Shown: piece by piece, positions 1 through 12,300 of the stretch | How positions within the stretch are numbered: the first letter of the stretch is position 1 | Layout: the number at the start of each line of letters is the position of its first letter | NCBI RefSeq assembly: GCF_011075055.1 | Contig: NC_058149.1 | Location: 5,090,449-5,154,448 of the forward strand | Direction of reading: 5' to 3' | Origin: Mangifera indica | Taxonomy: Eukaryota; Streptophyta; Magnoliopsida; Sapindales; Anacardiaceae | Length of the DNA: 64,000 nucleotides | The notes under the pieces: generated by a model | What the model was told of the DNA's origin: nothing | Databases searched by the model: none | What the model saw: the letters and a program-made list of their open reading frames with translations, nothing else | Program-made: the position numbers and the translations under genes

Positions 1-638
1 ATTATCTCACCATTACACGACTTGACCTTTTGTTTTTAGTCAGTGTTGTCAGTTAGTTTCTCTAGTCTCCATGTGACCATTATTGGGATACAGTTATTTG
101 GATTCTACGGTATACTCCATGAAAAGGTCTACTCCATAGGAATAAGGGTCATACACAAGTTATTGGATATTTAGATGCTGATTAGACAAGTTCCCCATCA
201 GACAAACGATCTACTTCTAGGTATTGTATACTCATTGGAGGAAATCTCATATCATGGAAAAATAAGAAACAAGATGTTGTGGCTAGATCAAGTGTAAAAA
301 CAGAGTATTGTACTATGACTTTAATTACCCGTGAATTTGTCTGGTTAAAGCAATTAATTCACAAGTTGAAATTTGCAAATATATCACAAATGTCATTGCA
401 TTGTGATAACCAGGTTGCACTACACATTTCTTCCAATCCAGTTTTTTATGAAAGGACAAAACACATAGAAATTGATTATCATTTTGTTCGTGAGAAGATT
501 ATGTTTGAAAATATTACCACAAGTCATGTCAGTTCAAACGATCAATTTGCTGACATTCTTACTAAATCTCTCCGAGATCCTCAAATTAATTATATTTGTA
601 ACAAGTTTGACGCATATGACTTATATGCTCCAGCTTGA
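1..638 (+). pseudogene. copia pol fragment: RT end and RNase H
   Basis: Translation from about 112 gives the copia RT/RNase H end (KGLLHRNKGHTQVIGYLDAD) followed by a stop at 183-185, where the family normally has Trp (DADW). From 279 the frame is open to 638. It shows the RNase H features SWKNKKQDVVARSS, an acidic position in VKTEY, LHCDNQVALHIS, a TKHIEIDYHF helix and the C-terminal ADILTK motif. The open part is about 120 codons, which matches the copia RNase H C-terminus. The TAG in place of Trp makes the copy inactive. Family assignment is secure; the subfamily is not determined. Confidence 0.85.
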
Positions 639-943
639 GGGAAGTGTTAAAATATTTATGGTAATATTATGTAAATAAGGTTGCACTACACATTTCTTCC
701 AATCCAGTTTTTCATGAAAGGACAAAACACATAGAAATTGATTGTCATTTTGTTCATGAGAAGATTATGTCCGACAACATTACTACAAGTCATGTCAGTT
801 CAAACGATCAGTTTGTTGACATTCTCACTAAATCTCTCCAAGGTCCTCAAATTAATTATATTTGTAACAAGTTTGACGCATATGACTTATATGCTCCAGT
901 TTGAGGGGAAGTGTTGAAATATCAGTGGTAATATTATGTAAAT
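412..943 (+). repeat. 266-bp tandem duplication of the RNase H/LTR junction
   Basis: The sequence from 412 (AGGTTGCACTACAC) to 677 is repeated from 678 to about 943 with few differences. Each unit holds the last 75 or so codons of RNase H, the purine tract and the first 30 or so bases of the LTR. The first unit therefore ends in a truncated LTR start (645-677) and the second continues into the complete LTR. Confidence 0.85.
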
Positions 944-1094
944 AAAGAATACCTAGATACCTTTCCTAAGAATAGAAGTAATTAATAGTTTTCCTAAATT
1001 AGTCAGATACAATTCTTATATAATGTTGTACTTTTCTTTGAATTAACATAAAAAATAATTCTTTATTCATCTCTGTTCATACCCATGATCAACA
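912..1094 (+). repeat. 3' LTR of copia-1 (183 bp)
   Basis: The LTR starts TGTTGA right after the purine tract and ends TCAACA, a perfect 6-bp inverted terminal repeat. A TATATAA-like box (1016-1022) lies inside. The 5' partner is outside the window, so age cannot be estimated. Confidence 0.7.
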
Positions 1095-2429
1095 TCTATA
1101 CACAAATTTCATGTCACATAGCCTGGCAAATCTATACTAAGCACTTAAACTCATGTGAAACCCCCAGAAAGTTTTAAACCACTCCACGACATAAAATTCA
1201 TTTCTAAAAAACCGACAAAGATTTTCACAAAGCTTTGGACTTTCATTCTTTAACAGTTTAAAAAAGATGGAGAGCAGGGGAAGGGAAACAATGATTAAAC
1301 GAGAGATCAAAGTGTATCAAACAGGCCCAACACAATAATTGCCTATGACAAATTTATTAAATCACTCACAAATAATACAGTGCATATCTACAAAACTCTA
1401 GGTCATTGTCCAAGATCAACAGGATTTTGGCCTTAGGATTTACCTATAACAAATAGAAAAGTAATTTAACTAATTCAGTCTCAGTTCCCTTCTGTGCAAC
1501 TCTATAACCCTATTTTAGGTTAAATCATGCAAACTTTTGGCAGAATTTTATGGACTTGGCTGGCAGTAATTGATTCAGAAATTTTATTAAAGTAGAAGAA
1601 AACATGCTAAAGTGCACATATTAGCTAGAATATAAAGTACACTTATCACAAGAATCTCTCTCAATCTATAATGTCCAACAGGATTATTAATTTATTAATT
1701 GTATTCCTTTAAGACAAATGAGTTTTCTATAAGTCGGTGAAACAACATTCTTTTATTATTAGACATTAGGGGTAAGAGACTGCAGGTCACTCTATAGAAC
1801 TAAACCACTAAATCCTAATAATATATAATAAACTCTATATCTTTTACTCATTCAAACTAAATGTGATTCACCAAGACAAATCGGTGAAACCTCCATTTCC
1901 AATATCCTCTATGTCAAACCTTTAGTCCAAAATTCAAGTAAAGAAATCTCTTTCAAGCAAAATCAAAATGGTAACACTGATTATCAACACGGTTTGACAA
2001 TTCACAAGCTACTTATTCAGAAATTATAGTCAACCTTCTCGCACAAAGTAAGCAAACAAAAACTGCAGTTATTTCAATTTCAATTAAAATTCATAACCAA
2101 AAGACCAAAAAAGCAGAAAAACTACAAACAAACCCAAGCAAACATTCCTATAACTTAAAGCTAAAAGATCCGCCTGACAAACAGCTATACTATTCAAATT
2201 GATGCAAAGAAAAACAGAGTAATTTGTGAAAAACACGTTCCAACCAATTCACCACATTCAATTCGATCAACTCTATAGATAAAATTAGTAAAAAATAACT
2301 CTATTCTAAGGCTAAATTAACCTCTAAATTAGGGGGGAAATAAAAATCCAAAGTAAACAAACCAAAAACTTAAACTCAGAATCTGAAAGATAAGCAAAGC
2401 TCACCCACCTCCTTGGAATAATGATCCTT
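1095..2429. other. Region downstream of SNRNP27, no gene recognised
   Basis: AT-rich sequence without a convincing reading frame. It lies 3' of the minus-strand SNRNP27 gene and may contain its 3' UTR. Just after the stop codon the minus strand reads CAAGGAG/GTGGGTGAGC (about 2399-2416), which resembles a 5' splice site and could start a 3'-UTR intron. I cannot identify the acceptor. Confidence 0.4.
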
Positions 2430-3032
2430 CTATCGATTCCGCTCCATCGGCAATGGCCGATTAAATCCACCTCTTCTATTCATATACTGCCTCGGCTGGC
2501 GCTTTGTCACAGCCCTAACCCCACTCACATCAGCCCCCGGCACTGGCTTCCCTTTCGTCGAATCGAACCCAACTGGAATCCCTAACTTCTTCATCATCTC
2601 AATCTCATCTTCATCAACATCATTCATTCCATCGCCGCCATTATTACCATTGCTATTATTTTCACTGTCTTTCTTTAGCTGCTGCTCTTTCGCAATTTCG
2701 TCCACGAAATCAGACACCGCCTTCTGTTGGTCCTTATCGTCCCGGTGCCGCTTTCGTGGCTGTTCTGGAGAGGGCGTGCGGTGGCGGTGGCGATGAGAGC
2801 GGTCGGGGGATCGCTTGTGGCGTGAGCGAGTCCGGTCGGGAGTTCGTGAACGCGACCGCTTGCTTCGGGTTCTGTCTCTGTCTCGCTCACGGTCTCGTTC
2901 ACGGTCACGGTCTTCTTTATCTCGCCGGCGTTCTCCGTCGCGGTCGCGGTCTCGGTCTCGATCCCTGTCGCGGTCACGGTGGTCGCGGTCGCGAGGGTGG
3001 TCACGTTCGCGAGGGCGGTCGCGGTCGCCCAT
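2430..3032 (-). CDS. SNRNP27: U4/U6.U5 tri-snRNP-associated 27-kDa protein (SNRNP27)
   Basis: A 200-residue frame, complete from ATG (3030-3032) to TAG (2430-2432), with no intron in the coding region. Residues 1 to about 95 are extremely rich in Arg-Asp, Arg-Glu and Arg-Ser dipeptides. An acidic/Asn linker follows (about 105-145), including [14 protein letters not shown]. The C-terminal 55 residues hold the conserved SNRNP27 domain: [20 protein letters not shown], then [14 protein letters not shown] near the end. In eukaryotes this protein associates with the U4/U6.U5 tri-snRNP and acts in the nucleus in pre-mRNA splicing; the human protein is about 155 residues, so this one has a longer RD/RS tail. 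The start is the first ATG and gives MGDRDR. No lesion is seen, so I take it as a functional host gene. The intronless state is unusual enough that a retrocopy should be considered. Confidence 0.9.
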   Translation of the reverse strand: MGDRDRPRERDHPRDRDHRDRDRDRDRDRDRDGERRRDKEDRDRERDRERDRDRTRSKRSRSRTPDRTRSRHKRSPDRSHRHRHRTPSPEQPRKRHRDDKDQQKAVSDFVDEIAKEQQLKKDSENNSNGNNGGDGMNDVDEDEIEMMKKLGIPVGFDSTKGKPVPGADVSGVRAVTKRQPRQYMNRRGGFNRPLPMERNR

Positions 3033-3120
3033 TGGGAATTTGAATTACAGAAAGAGTGACTCAGCAGACTTGGGCAAGTTACGGCTATTTAAGTTTGGAG
3101 TAATACTATTTAATGCCTAA
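3033..3120 (-). promoter_or_regulatory. Probable core promoter/5' UTR of SNRNP27
   Basis: Upstream of the ATG on the minus strand are two TATA-like runs, TTAAATAG at 3085-3092 and ATTAAATAG at about 3106-3114. They lie 50-85 bases before the start codon. Placement is by sequence resemblance only. Confidence 0.3.
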
Positions 3121-3676
3121 ACACGAAAAAAGCATATGATCTTTTCTATGCCCATAATTTTATAGTTAATATAAAAACTTGAAACGGAAAGATTTTCGCG
3201 GCGTTTAGCGGGGATTTCCGAAGGGGTTTATAGCTAAATTAGGTGGGATGCGGGTTGACGAAATAACAAATTAAAATTTTAAGGTTGGGATGAGCATTTT
3301 ATTGTAGAAATTAATTAAAATAGCCTAATTTAACTAACAATACTCAACCTCTTTTATCTATCTATATATATAAAAGATCCCAAATTAATACTTGTTTTAT
3401 CTTTGTTACGAATTTTAAGAATGCTAGTTTTTAAAATTTTTTTCTCTAAAATTCAATTAAAAACCAAAGAAATTGGATAACAAATTCATCTTAATTAAAA
3501 CAAGTAAGTATTTCATTATATTATTTATCATTTTGTTGGAAGAATTGAAACTGAAAATTTAAGATTTCTTAGGTAAGAGTGACAGTAAAATTATTTTTTA
3601 TTTCAATTGTTATTGTTAATCTAAGGGATAAATATATTATTTATTAACCTTATTTATATGATTTTTAGATGGAGTT
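3121..3676. other. AT-rich intergenic DNA between SNRNP27 and hAT-1
   Basis: No reading frame or repeat of known family was recognised. A small GC-rich patch (about 3185-3225) and a short TATC/TA run (3353-3374) are the only marked features. Confidence 0.5.
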
Positions 3677-3683
3677 TGTGTAA

Positions 3684-6600
3684 CATGGATTTAAAAACCG
3701 GACCGGACCGGAAGGTTGGACCGGCCGGACCGTGAACCGACACTGTAATCGGCTGTTATTAAGCTCAGAACCGTTTTAGGATTAAAATCGGGTTGGACCG
3801 CGGTCGAACCGCCAGTTCGCATCTGAACCGCGGTCCAACCCGGTCAAGGCGGTCCACTGGTTCAAAAGCTGCGTATGAGAAACAGTTTATATCAAGGTTT
3901 CCTCCTGTTACTTGCAATGCATGCAGACGCAAAGGGATTTGCTGCAGCCGACGACTTGCTCTGACGTCACAAGTTGAAACGGTCGTCGATTCATCTGTTG
4001 CCGATGGCCGTTTAAAGACGCCTGTCGACGACGACGAAGCTGTCGAGGGCTGTTGGTTTGCAGGCTCACAAGACAGTAGTAGCTTCACGGCTATATTGCA
4101 ACCTTTCACGGCGACTTCTCAGTCTCAGACAGCGGCCGACGAGGACGAGTTCCGTTGCTGTTGTGACCGACGACTTCTCAGGCAACGACGGGAAGCTGGT
4201 GTGTTTCCTTCCAATGCTTTGAAACAGTATTTACATATATAAACCATGCTTGATTGAAACAGTATATATTGAAAGTTTGGAATGCTTGGAAAAAACTAAT
4301 ATTGAAATTAAGCTGGTGTGACTGCCTTGATTAAAGTGTCCTTGTGCTTTTGCCATTGCTATTTTTTGAATGCCTGGAAAGTTTTGGAATGCCTGGAAAA
4401 TAACAATTCTTATTTTGAAAATATATAAATTAGTAAATATTAATTGATTTATTATTAATTTGTAATTTTATGTTACGAATTTGTAATTTTATTATGTATC
4501 TATATTGAATGTTTGAATTGAATGTATTTCATTCGTAACGTGGTTAGTTTCTAAGAATTTGAAAGTTGAATATCAATCTTTTGTGATACCCTATTTACAT
4601 ATAATAACTCAATATATGACAATTTATAACGAATATTGAAATTCAGATTATGAATGTATGAAGTTATGTATTGTGCCCAAATTACGAATATTGTTATTTA
4701 TAATGAATGTATGAAGTTGTGCATGTTGAAATTCCACAATTAATTGGTATTCTGATTTTATTGTTATTCTTATATGCAACAGATAAATAAAGTGGAAGTA
4801 TGTCTTCATCTGGATCTGGGGTTTCTTCAACACCATGTCGAGTGAAAGGCGATATTACTTGGGCACATGTTTCTGAGAGTATAGATGATAATGGAAGGAA
4901 GATGTTGAAGTGTTTTTATTGTGGTAAGACAACTATAGGAGGTGGTATATATAGAATGAAGTAACATTTGGCTGGAAAAAAAGGGGATGTTGGTCCATGC
5001 ACTAAAGTTCCTCATGATGTTAGATTTCAAATGGCGAATGCATTAGAAGAGATTGTAGCAAAAAATAAAGAAAAACAAGAATTTCGTAGGCATGCAACTC
5101 CTTTTGGTGCTACTATACCTCCATTTGAGGGTGATATTGCAGTTGAAGAATTTGAAGGGTTGTCTCATCCTATGAACATGACTGAAGGTAATACTGGTAT
5201 TGGGTCTTCTAAAAAACAAATTAGACTCACAAATGATTCAAAAAGAAAAAGACCGATTGGGGTTGGGGATTTTTTTGCTCCAAGGATTACTAGTGGGGCT
5301 CAACCTTCAATAAAAAGTGTTTTGGCTGGAGAAGAAGCCAAATGGAGAGCTGACATGGCTATTGTGAGGTTCTTATATGATGCTTGCATCCCTCTTAATG
5401 CATTAAATTCTATTTATTTCCAACCTATGTTAGATGCCATTACTGCAATTGGGCCTGGATATAAGTAGCCAACATATTATGAAGCACGAGGGAATTTGTT
5501 GAACGATTCAAAGAAGGAAGTGCAATTACTTATTGATAGTTACAGAAAAAATTGGGAAGAAGTTGGTTGTACACTTATGGCTGATGGTTGGACAGACTTT
5601 TCTAGTAGGTCGCTGATTAATTTTTTAGTATATTGTCCAAAAGGGATTTGTTTTATCAAATCAGTGGATGCATCTGGTGTTGTAAAGGGGGCGGACACAT
5701 TATTTGGGTTGTTTGAGGAAATAGTATTATGGGTTGGGCCTAAGAGTATTGTCCATTTTGTGACTGATAATGGAGCTAATTATAAAGCAGCTGGAGGATT
5801 ATTGTCTGAAAAATATAAAAATATTACTTGGTCACCTTGTGCAGCACACAGTATCAATTTGATTTTGAAAGATATTGGTGAAATGGATCACATTATTAGA
5901 ATTTCCAAATGTGCATCTCTTGTGACAAAGTTCATTTATAATCATACATTATTGATAGCTTGGTTGAGGAAGAGAGAAGGATGGAAAGAAATTATACGGC
6001 CTGGTGTAACCCGATTTGCTACGACTTTTATCGCATTGCAAAGTCTTTTTGAGCATAAGCATGACTTACAAGCAATGGTTACTGACAGGTTTTTTATTGA
6101 TTCTAGATATACAAAAAGTAATCAAGGCAAAAAGGTTGTGATCATAATTCTGAATAATGTTTTTTGGAACGAAATAGGTATAATTGTAAAAGTTGTGGGA
6201 CCATTGATGCGTTTGCTTCGTATTGTAGATTCAGATGAAAGACCTTCATTGGGATATGTCTATGATGGAATATATAGAGCTAGGTTGGGGATAAAGAAGT
6301 TGTTTAAGAATAAAAAGAAATTCTACAAGCCTTATACTCAAATAATCAAGTTGAGGTGGGATAGGACATTGCGTCGAGGTATTCATGCAACTGCATATTA
6401 CTTGAATCCTGCATTTCAATATAATCGTGAATCTTTTTGCACAAAACCAGAGGTATTACAAGGTTTTCTGGATGTTGTTGAGAGTAAAACATGTATGTTT
6501 AATGTTAGTAAGGCGAAGCTAGTAGAAGAGAGTAGAATGTTTCGTGATTGTGAGGGGAGTTTTTCACGTCAGCTTGCTATTGAAACATGCAAAACCACAC

Positions 6601-7932
6601 GACCTGGTATGAATTTAATTTATATGTTTCTTATGTCTCGATTCTTTTTCTAATTTATAAAATTCTATTACATTATTATTTATATGTTATTTTGTATTAG
6701 ATGAATGATGGAGAACATATGGATACAATACTCCCAATTTACAGAAGTTTGCAATTAAAATTCTTAGTCAAACTTCAACATCTTCAGGCTGTGAGCGTAA
6801 TTGGAGTGTTTTTGAACGCATACATACTAAGAAGAGAAATATATTGGAGCATCAACATGTAAATGATCTTGTTTTTATTCATTATAACTTACGGTTGCAA
6901 AATAGGTAAACACAATTATCAATTATTCATCATTACGTTTATAAATATTTTTATTTAAACTATTTTATCATTTTTAATGATTATTTCCAACTTTACATGT
7001 ACCTTACTTAATGCTCTTTAATCTTTACTTTTTATCATTTTGGCTATTTAGGTTATGTTACAAGAAGTCAAATTTTGATCCAACTGATTATGAAAGTATC
7101 GATAAAACAGACTTCTGGATAGTAGACGAGGAAGAGGAGTTTGGTGAACTTAATGCAGATGAATTGGATCAAATGCTTTATGGAGAGGGATCTATTCCTA
7201 TCAATAGTGATTCAACAAATTATGATTTGCCACATAATTTCCTAGGTAAAAACATTTTTTTAGTACTTACATAAATATTTACACATTTATATAAATAATT
7301 GATCTTTTAGAGTGAAAGAAAATAAAATGTGCAATTATAAATTTTGCAGATAATACTATTGAAGAAGATGGTGTAGAAGATGAACAATTGATAGAGGGTG
7401 CAACAGAAGCGATGACAAGATCTTTTATCATTAGTGATAATGAAGAATGACTAATTATTCATTTATTAAATTTTATGTTAAACAAATTATATTTTTGATA
7501 TGTTTTGTTAAATGTTGAATTGAATATTATTTGTTTAATAATGGTTATGTTGATTGGTTGATTTTATATTTTATTTAATACATATATTAGATTTCTGATT
7601 TGTTTTAGTGTTCAATAATTAATAGTGCACGTGTTTGTAGAATTGGATTTGTTTTATGTATATGTTTTGTTTTGATGCAAAGTTAATTGTTATTACTTAT
7701 TATATTTATGTTCAATAATGTATATATTTTGTTAATTGTGAAAATTGAAAAGTATGCACAATATAAAATTTATTGTGTAAAGCATATATAATTAGTAATT
7801 AAATATAATTTTTTAGGTTTTTATATAAAACCGGTCCAAACGGTCCAATCGACCGGTCCAAACGGTTCAACCGGTCCGATCGAAACCGGTACTTAAAACG
7901 GTTTTTATCCCGGTCCGGTTTTGAAAACCTTG
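3684..7932 (+). mobile_element. hAT-1: complete 4.2-kb hAT DNA transposon
   Basis: The element starts CATGGATTTAAAAACCGG and ends CCGGTTTTGAAAACCTTG, imperfect inverted repeats of about 18 bp. It is flanked by TGTGTAA at 3677-3683 and 7933-7939 (7 bp exact; 8 bp with one mismatch if the frame is shifted), as expected for hAT insertions. Both ends carry subterminal clusters of CCGGTC/GACCGG motifs (about 3696-3860 and 7830-7920), probably transposase-binding sites. The only gene inside is a BED-finger hAT transposase with four exons. It is complete at both ends but its transposase has three premature stops. Confidence 0.9.
4800..7450 (+). pseudogene. hAT-1 transposase, four exons, three in-frame stops
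   Basis: Exons read 4800-6606, 6701-6905, 7052-7245 and 7350-7450, with GT/AG introns that keep frame. Exon 1 has a BED zinc finger (CFYCGKTT, then RMK-stop-HLAG), a DUF659-type core and catalytic-type Asp in ADGWTDFSSRSL and VTDNGANYKAAG. Exon 2 has the hAT dimerisation region with the catalytic-type Glu in TSSGCERNWSVF and ends in VHYN/IHYN-like sequence. Exons 3-4 give an acidic tail. Stops: TAA at 4962-4964 in the BED finger, where Gln is usual; TAG at 5466-5468; TGA at 6706-6708, where the family has a second Trp (EWW). Outside these the frame is open over about 750 codons, so inactivation looks recent, or the element sits among active relatives. ATG 4800 is the first in frame with the BED domain. 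Confidence 0.88.
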
Positions 7933-7939
7933 TGTGTAA

Positions 7940-8613
7940 ATATACATTATACAAATTTGATAGATTTAATATAGGAGTGAGTGATTAAAGTTATTACGTT
8001 AGTTCTTATGATTTGTAGTTAATTTCATATGTAAAAATGATTTATTTACTTTAAATTAACATTATTATAAAATATTGATTTGATTTTGAATTATAATTTA
8101 AAATAAAAAAATTGATTGAAATTGAGTGTAAATGTATTATGGGCATAGTAGGTAGGGTAAGCATGGTGGGGTAAATTCAAAATTCAAAATTTTGGCAGAT
8201 TATTAGTAAATATATAAAACTATAGAGGTTTTAATTTTTTTTTATTATTATTTTTTACAAATGTTTTTATTACTGTAATTACATATGTATGTATATTCAT
8301 AAGAATGTCAATAACTCACAAAAGTGCTACAAACATTCATACATTTGATTAAAACAAATAGAGAATGTGCTAGTAATGCAATGATGTTGTGTCAATTAAT
8401 CAAGGGGCATAACATGTTTAACTCTATACTACACATCTGTCGCACATCTTTAGTAATTAATTAATTATACACATGTTATTCATATATAAAAAATCCACAA
8501 CACAAACGATGCCGCCAACATTAATGCATTTAATTGAAATTGAAGTTTCTTATTGGAGGAGGGACCGTGCTAGTACAATGCCGTTGCATTAACTATTTAA
8601 ATGGCACAACATA
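7940..8613. other. AT-rich DNA between hAT-1 and the MULE-MITE
   Basis: No gene or terminal repeats recognised. The stretch around 8270-8340 (tatgtatgtatattcat, then ctacaaacattcat) resembles 47870-47910, suggesting a shared old repeat. Confidence 0.4.
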
Positions 8614-9308
8614 ATAAAGAAAACAACCAAAGGACATTTTCCACCCAAGTTTTAACCTAATCTTCAAATTATACTTGTAATAGTTCAAAAATACACATAC
8701 TCATTCACAATTTAACTTTTATTAGAATTTTTTGTTAGAGACAATGATAAAATCATCATTTTATCACTAAATCTTAAAACTTTTAAAATTTATATTATTT
8801 TTCCTATTTAGTTTAGAAAACTAATAATTTCTCCTCATAATTAAACTTCAAAAAACTGCTTATTCCCTCCAAGGTTTTCATTTTTTTCGGAGGCTAAGAG
8901 AATCTAATCGCTATGGAGAGATGCATTGATGAAGGATTTTGCGATGAAGAAGCGCCAATGAAGGACCCTTCTGGATGATGACAATCCTGGAGACATTAGA
9001 TTCCCTTGAATCATCTCCGGTCTCATCTAGAATTGCCAATCTCTAGTCTCATCTGAAAATTGAGCGTTGATCTTCGATCACAAACGCTTCCATGTGAAAA
9101 GATGCTCCTTCATCGACGCTTCTTCACCATGGTCGTCAAATTCCCTTGAGCCACTAAAAAAATTAAAACCCTAAGGGAGAAATGCAATTTTTCAAAGTTT
9201 CATTATGGGGGAAATTATTAGTTTTCTAAACTAAGAGGGGAAAATGATATAATTTTTTAGAGTTTTAGAGTTTAGTAATTAAATAACAATTTTACCCTTG
9301 TCTCTAAT

Positions 9309-12300
9309 TAGTCCTGACCACGGTTCATGAACCGACGGTTTCGGTTTGAAACCGTCAGTTCACGGTTCAAAAAATTAAGGACCCTGAACCGAAACCGTAA
9401 TAGGACGGTTCGAAACCGACGATTTTGGTTCATGACCCCGGTTCAGAATCGACAGTTTCAATTTGAAACCGACATTAAACCGTCAATTCTAATACATGAT
9501 CTTGATTTAATTTTTAAATTATTAATTACAATAATTGAAATTTAAAAGAAAGGTTTGGACTTAATTTTTCAATTAAGCTTCCTACGTTTCTTCTTAGGGT
9601 TTAGAAGAATCAAAACCTACGTAGTTCTCTTACCTTTGCATATCTAATAGCTGGCAGTACCCCCTTACCTTATCATTCACCTCCACTATCTTGAGTATTA
9701 TTTCCTGTTATCGAATTATCCGTAGTTAAATCAAGCGATTCTTCATTGAAGTCCACTTTTATTTCTTGTTAGCGTAATTTGGCTATTGTCTAATCGTCCA
9801 CACATACTTGGGTTTCAATAGATTCAGGAGCCAAACTTGATCGCCTTTCAGCCAATATATTACTCCCTTGACTAAAAACTTGTTCTACTGTGATAGTTGA
9901 TACTGGTGCTGCCAAGACTTGTTTAGTAATAGCTGCTAATGTTGGAAAAGTTGATGCATGTCGACTTCACCATTCTAGAACTGGAAAGTCTTTACCTATA
10001 TTGCTGTCACCAAACTCAAAAATAGTAGTTAAATAAATATCAAGCTCCGAGGTGGAGCCTAATGTTCCTCTTGGTCTTTTGCCCCTTTGCATCATAATAC
10101 GATCACCATAACTCATATTTTGGATTGATGATAAGGTAATAGGTGGTTGAGAGGAAGAAGAACCACCTTGGTTATCATAAATTAACTAATATTCAACATA
10201 AATTTCTTTAATTAAATTCATAATGTTAGTTATAGTTAATAGAATATTAACTTCATTCTCACAATCTAATTGCAAACATTCATAATATAATGTCAAATAA
10301 TCTGTGACACCATCTAATTTAAATCTAGGATAAAAAAAACATGCAACAAGAAAAAGTTCTGGAATTATTTTATAGTAAGTTAACCATTTTGTTTTCATTA
10401 AAAAAATAGTTTCTTGTAGAATAATATCTTGTTCGGTTTCTTGTAAAGCCCCAATAATATTAACAGTTTCATTTAAAAACAAATGAGGAGTGAGATAATA
10501 AACCTCACTTAAAGTATAAGTTGCATTATTAAAATTTCTTAATACATTTAAAATTGTTTCACAAATATCCCAATGTTGGGGATATAATATAACTTGTGGC
10601 ACATGTTGTGAAATAAATGAGCATAATAAATCCCTATAATCAAAAGACTCGTTGAGTAATTCATATGTTAAATTCCAATGAGTCGGCACATCTTTAGGAA
10701 ATCTTTTTGGTCTTCTATTATGTTGTTTACAAAATTTACCCCATTCTTTCATAGTTTGGGGATGTGTCTATAAAAATGAAATTGTTGTTTTTATTGGACT
10801 AATATAATTATTAAGATAATGTAAACCATCTTGTATATATAAATTTAATACATGACATGCATATCTAATATGAAAAAATCTACCACCTAAATTAGGTTTG
10901 CAAATATTAATTAAATTATTTATTGAGACAGTATTTGAACGTGCATTATAAAATGAAATTGAAAAAATTTTATAAAATAATTTATATTATTCTAATATTC
11001 CTTTAATTATTCTATAAATATTATCGGTCATATGTCGGTTATCAAATACCCTAAATGCTAAAATTCTTTTTTGTAATTGAAAATTGTCATCTATCCAATG
11101 ACAAGTTATACCCATATAAGAGTGAACTTGCTAATGGTCACTCCAAATATCACTACATAAATTTTCTCTTTTTTGTAAAAATTTGTAAAAAAATTGAATT
11201 AATTCTCTTTTTCGTTTTTTATATAAACTAAATAATGTTCTTTTTAATGTGTTTCTTGGAATAGTTTTATGTGAAAGATTTAATGCAATTTTACAATAAT
11301 TATTAAAACCTAAATTTTCACAAAAACTAAATGTTAAATGATCTATTGCTACTATTTTTGTAAATTCTTCTTTACTTTTATTATCACTATATATAAATAA
11401 AGATTTGTGTGTAGAACCATACCCGGTTATTTGTGTTTGGCCTCGACTTTGCCCTATTTTTTTCGGATGCTTTGACTCAAAGTGCCTTTTCAATGTCTCG
11501 TATCCACCTCTTTGTTTGAATTTATAAATTTGCCTATAATAATTGCAAGCAACATCAAAATTAACATCGAAATTTTGTATTTTCTTGAAATGAATCTTGA
11601 AAATATCGGATGTAGAAATTTTTTGAGAGTGTTATTCCATCTCTATCTGTTGCTGATGTTGTTGTTGTTGCTCCATATCTACATATTGGTTTTCACTTTC
11701 TTGTGTTGAAAAATCATCTATAAATTGATTTTCATTCACATTTGATATATGTGAATATTGACCAAATCTTCTATTATCAGAAGAATTTTCACTACTTGTC
11801 ATTTTTTGATAATAAATAAAATTAATTATATAAATAAATTATATGATTAATTATGAAAGATAATAAAAAAATAATAAATAAAATTAATTATAGAAATAAA
11901 TTCTATAATTAATTATGAATTGTATAATAAAAATAGAAATTAGAATTAATAAAAAATTAAGAAATAATTTAATTAAATTGAAGAGAATTTGATTGAATTA
12001 AAAGATTGATAGAGTATTAAAAATTGAAAGAATGAGAATGAGAGTTTGAAGGGTTGAGTGAGAGAGTGGAGAGATTGAATGAAATTTGAATGGGAATGGG
12101 TATATATATAGAAAAAAATTTGTTTAAAAGATTTTAAAAAATAGGGGGTGAAAATGCGATTTTGAAAATTACAGGGGACCAACAGTCCCCTACAAAAGTT
12201 CTGAAAATTGCAGGGTTGCAGGGGACCTATGGTCCCCTACAATTTTCAAATGTGCAGGGGACAGCAGTGAACCAACGGTTCCCTGCACAGGGAACCGTTG

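Larger units (their letters stand above)
1..1094 (+). mobile_element. 3' end of a Ty1/copia retrotransposon (copia-1)
   Basis: The window opens inside the pol gene of a copia element. The RT/RNase H end, a purine-rich stretch (TTGAGGGGAA, 901-910) and a short LTR follow in the expected order. The element is cut by the window edge, so its 5' part is not visible. It is decayed, with several stop codons, and carries a direct tandem duplication of the RNase H/LTR junction. It lies about 1.3 kb from the 3' end of the SNRNP27 gene. Confidence 0.85.

Noticed and set aside
2756..3120. Open frames on the plus strand opposite SNRNP27 (one RS-rich)
   Set aside because: Antisense shadows of the low-complexity RD/RS coding repeats; the minus-strand frame has the conserved C-terminal domain.
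3765..4242. Overlapping open frames of 114 and 149 codons in the left part of hAT-1
   Set aside because: They lie in the GC-rich subterminal repeat region, on both strands, with no domain; probably by-products of base composition.
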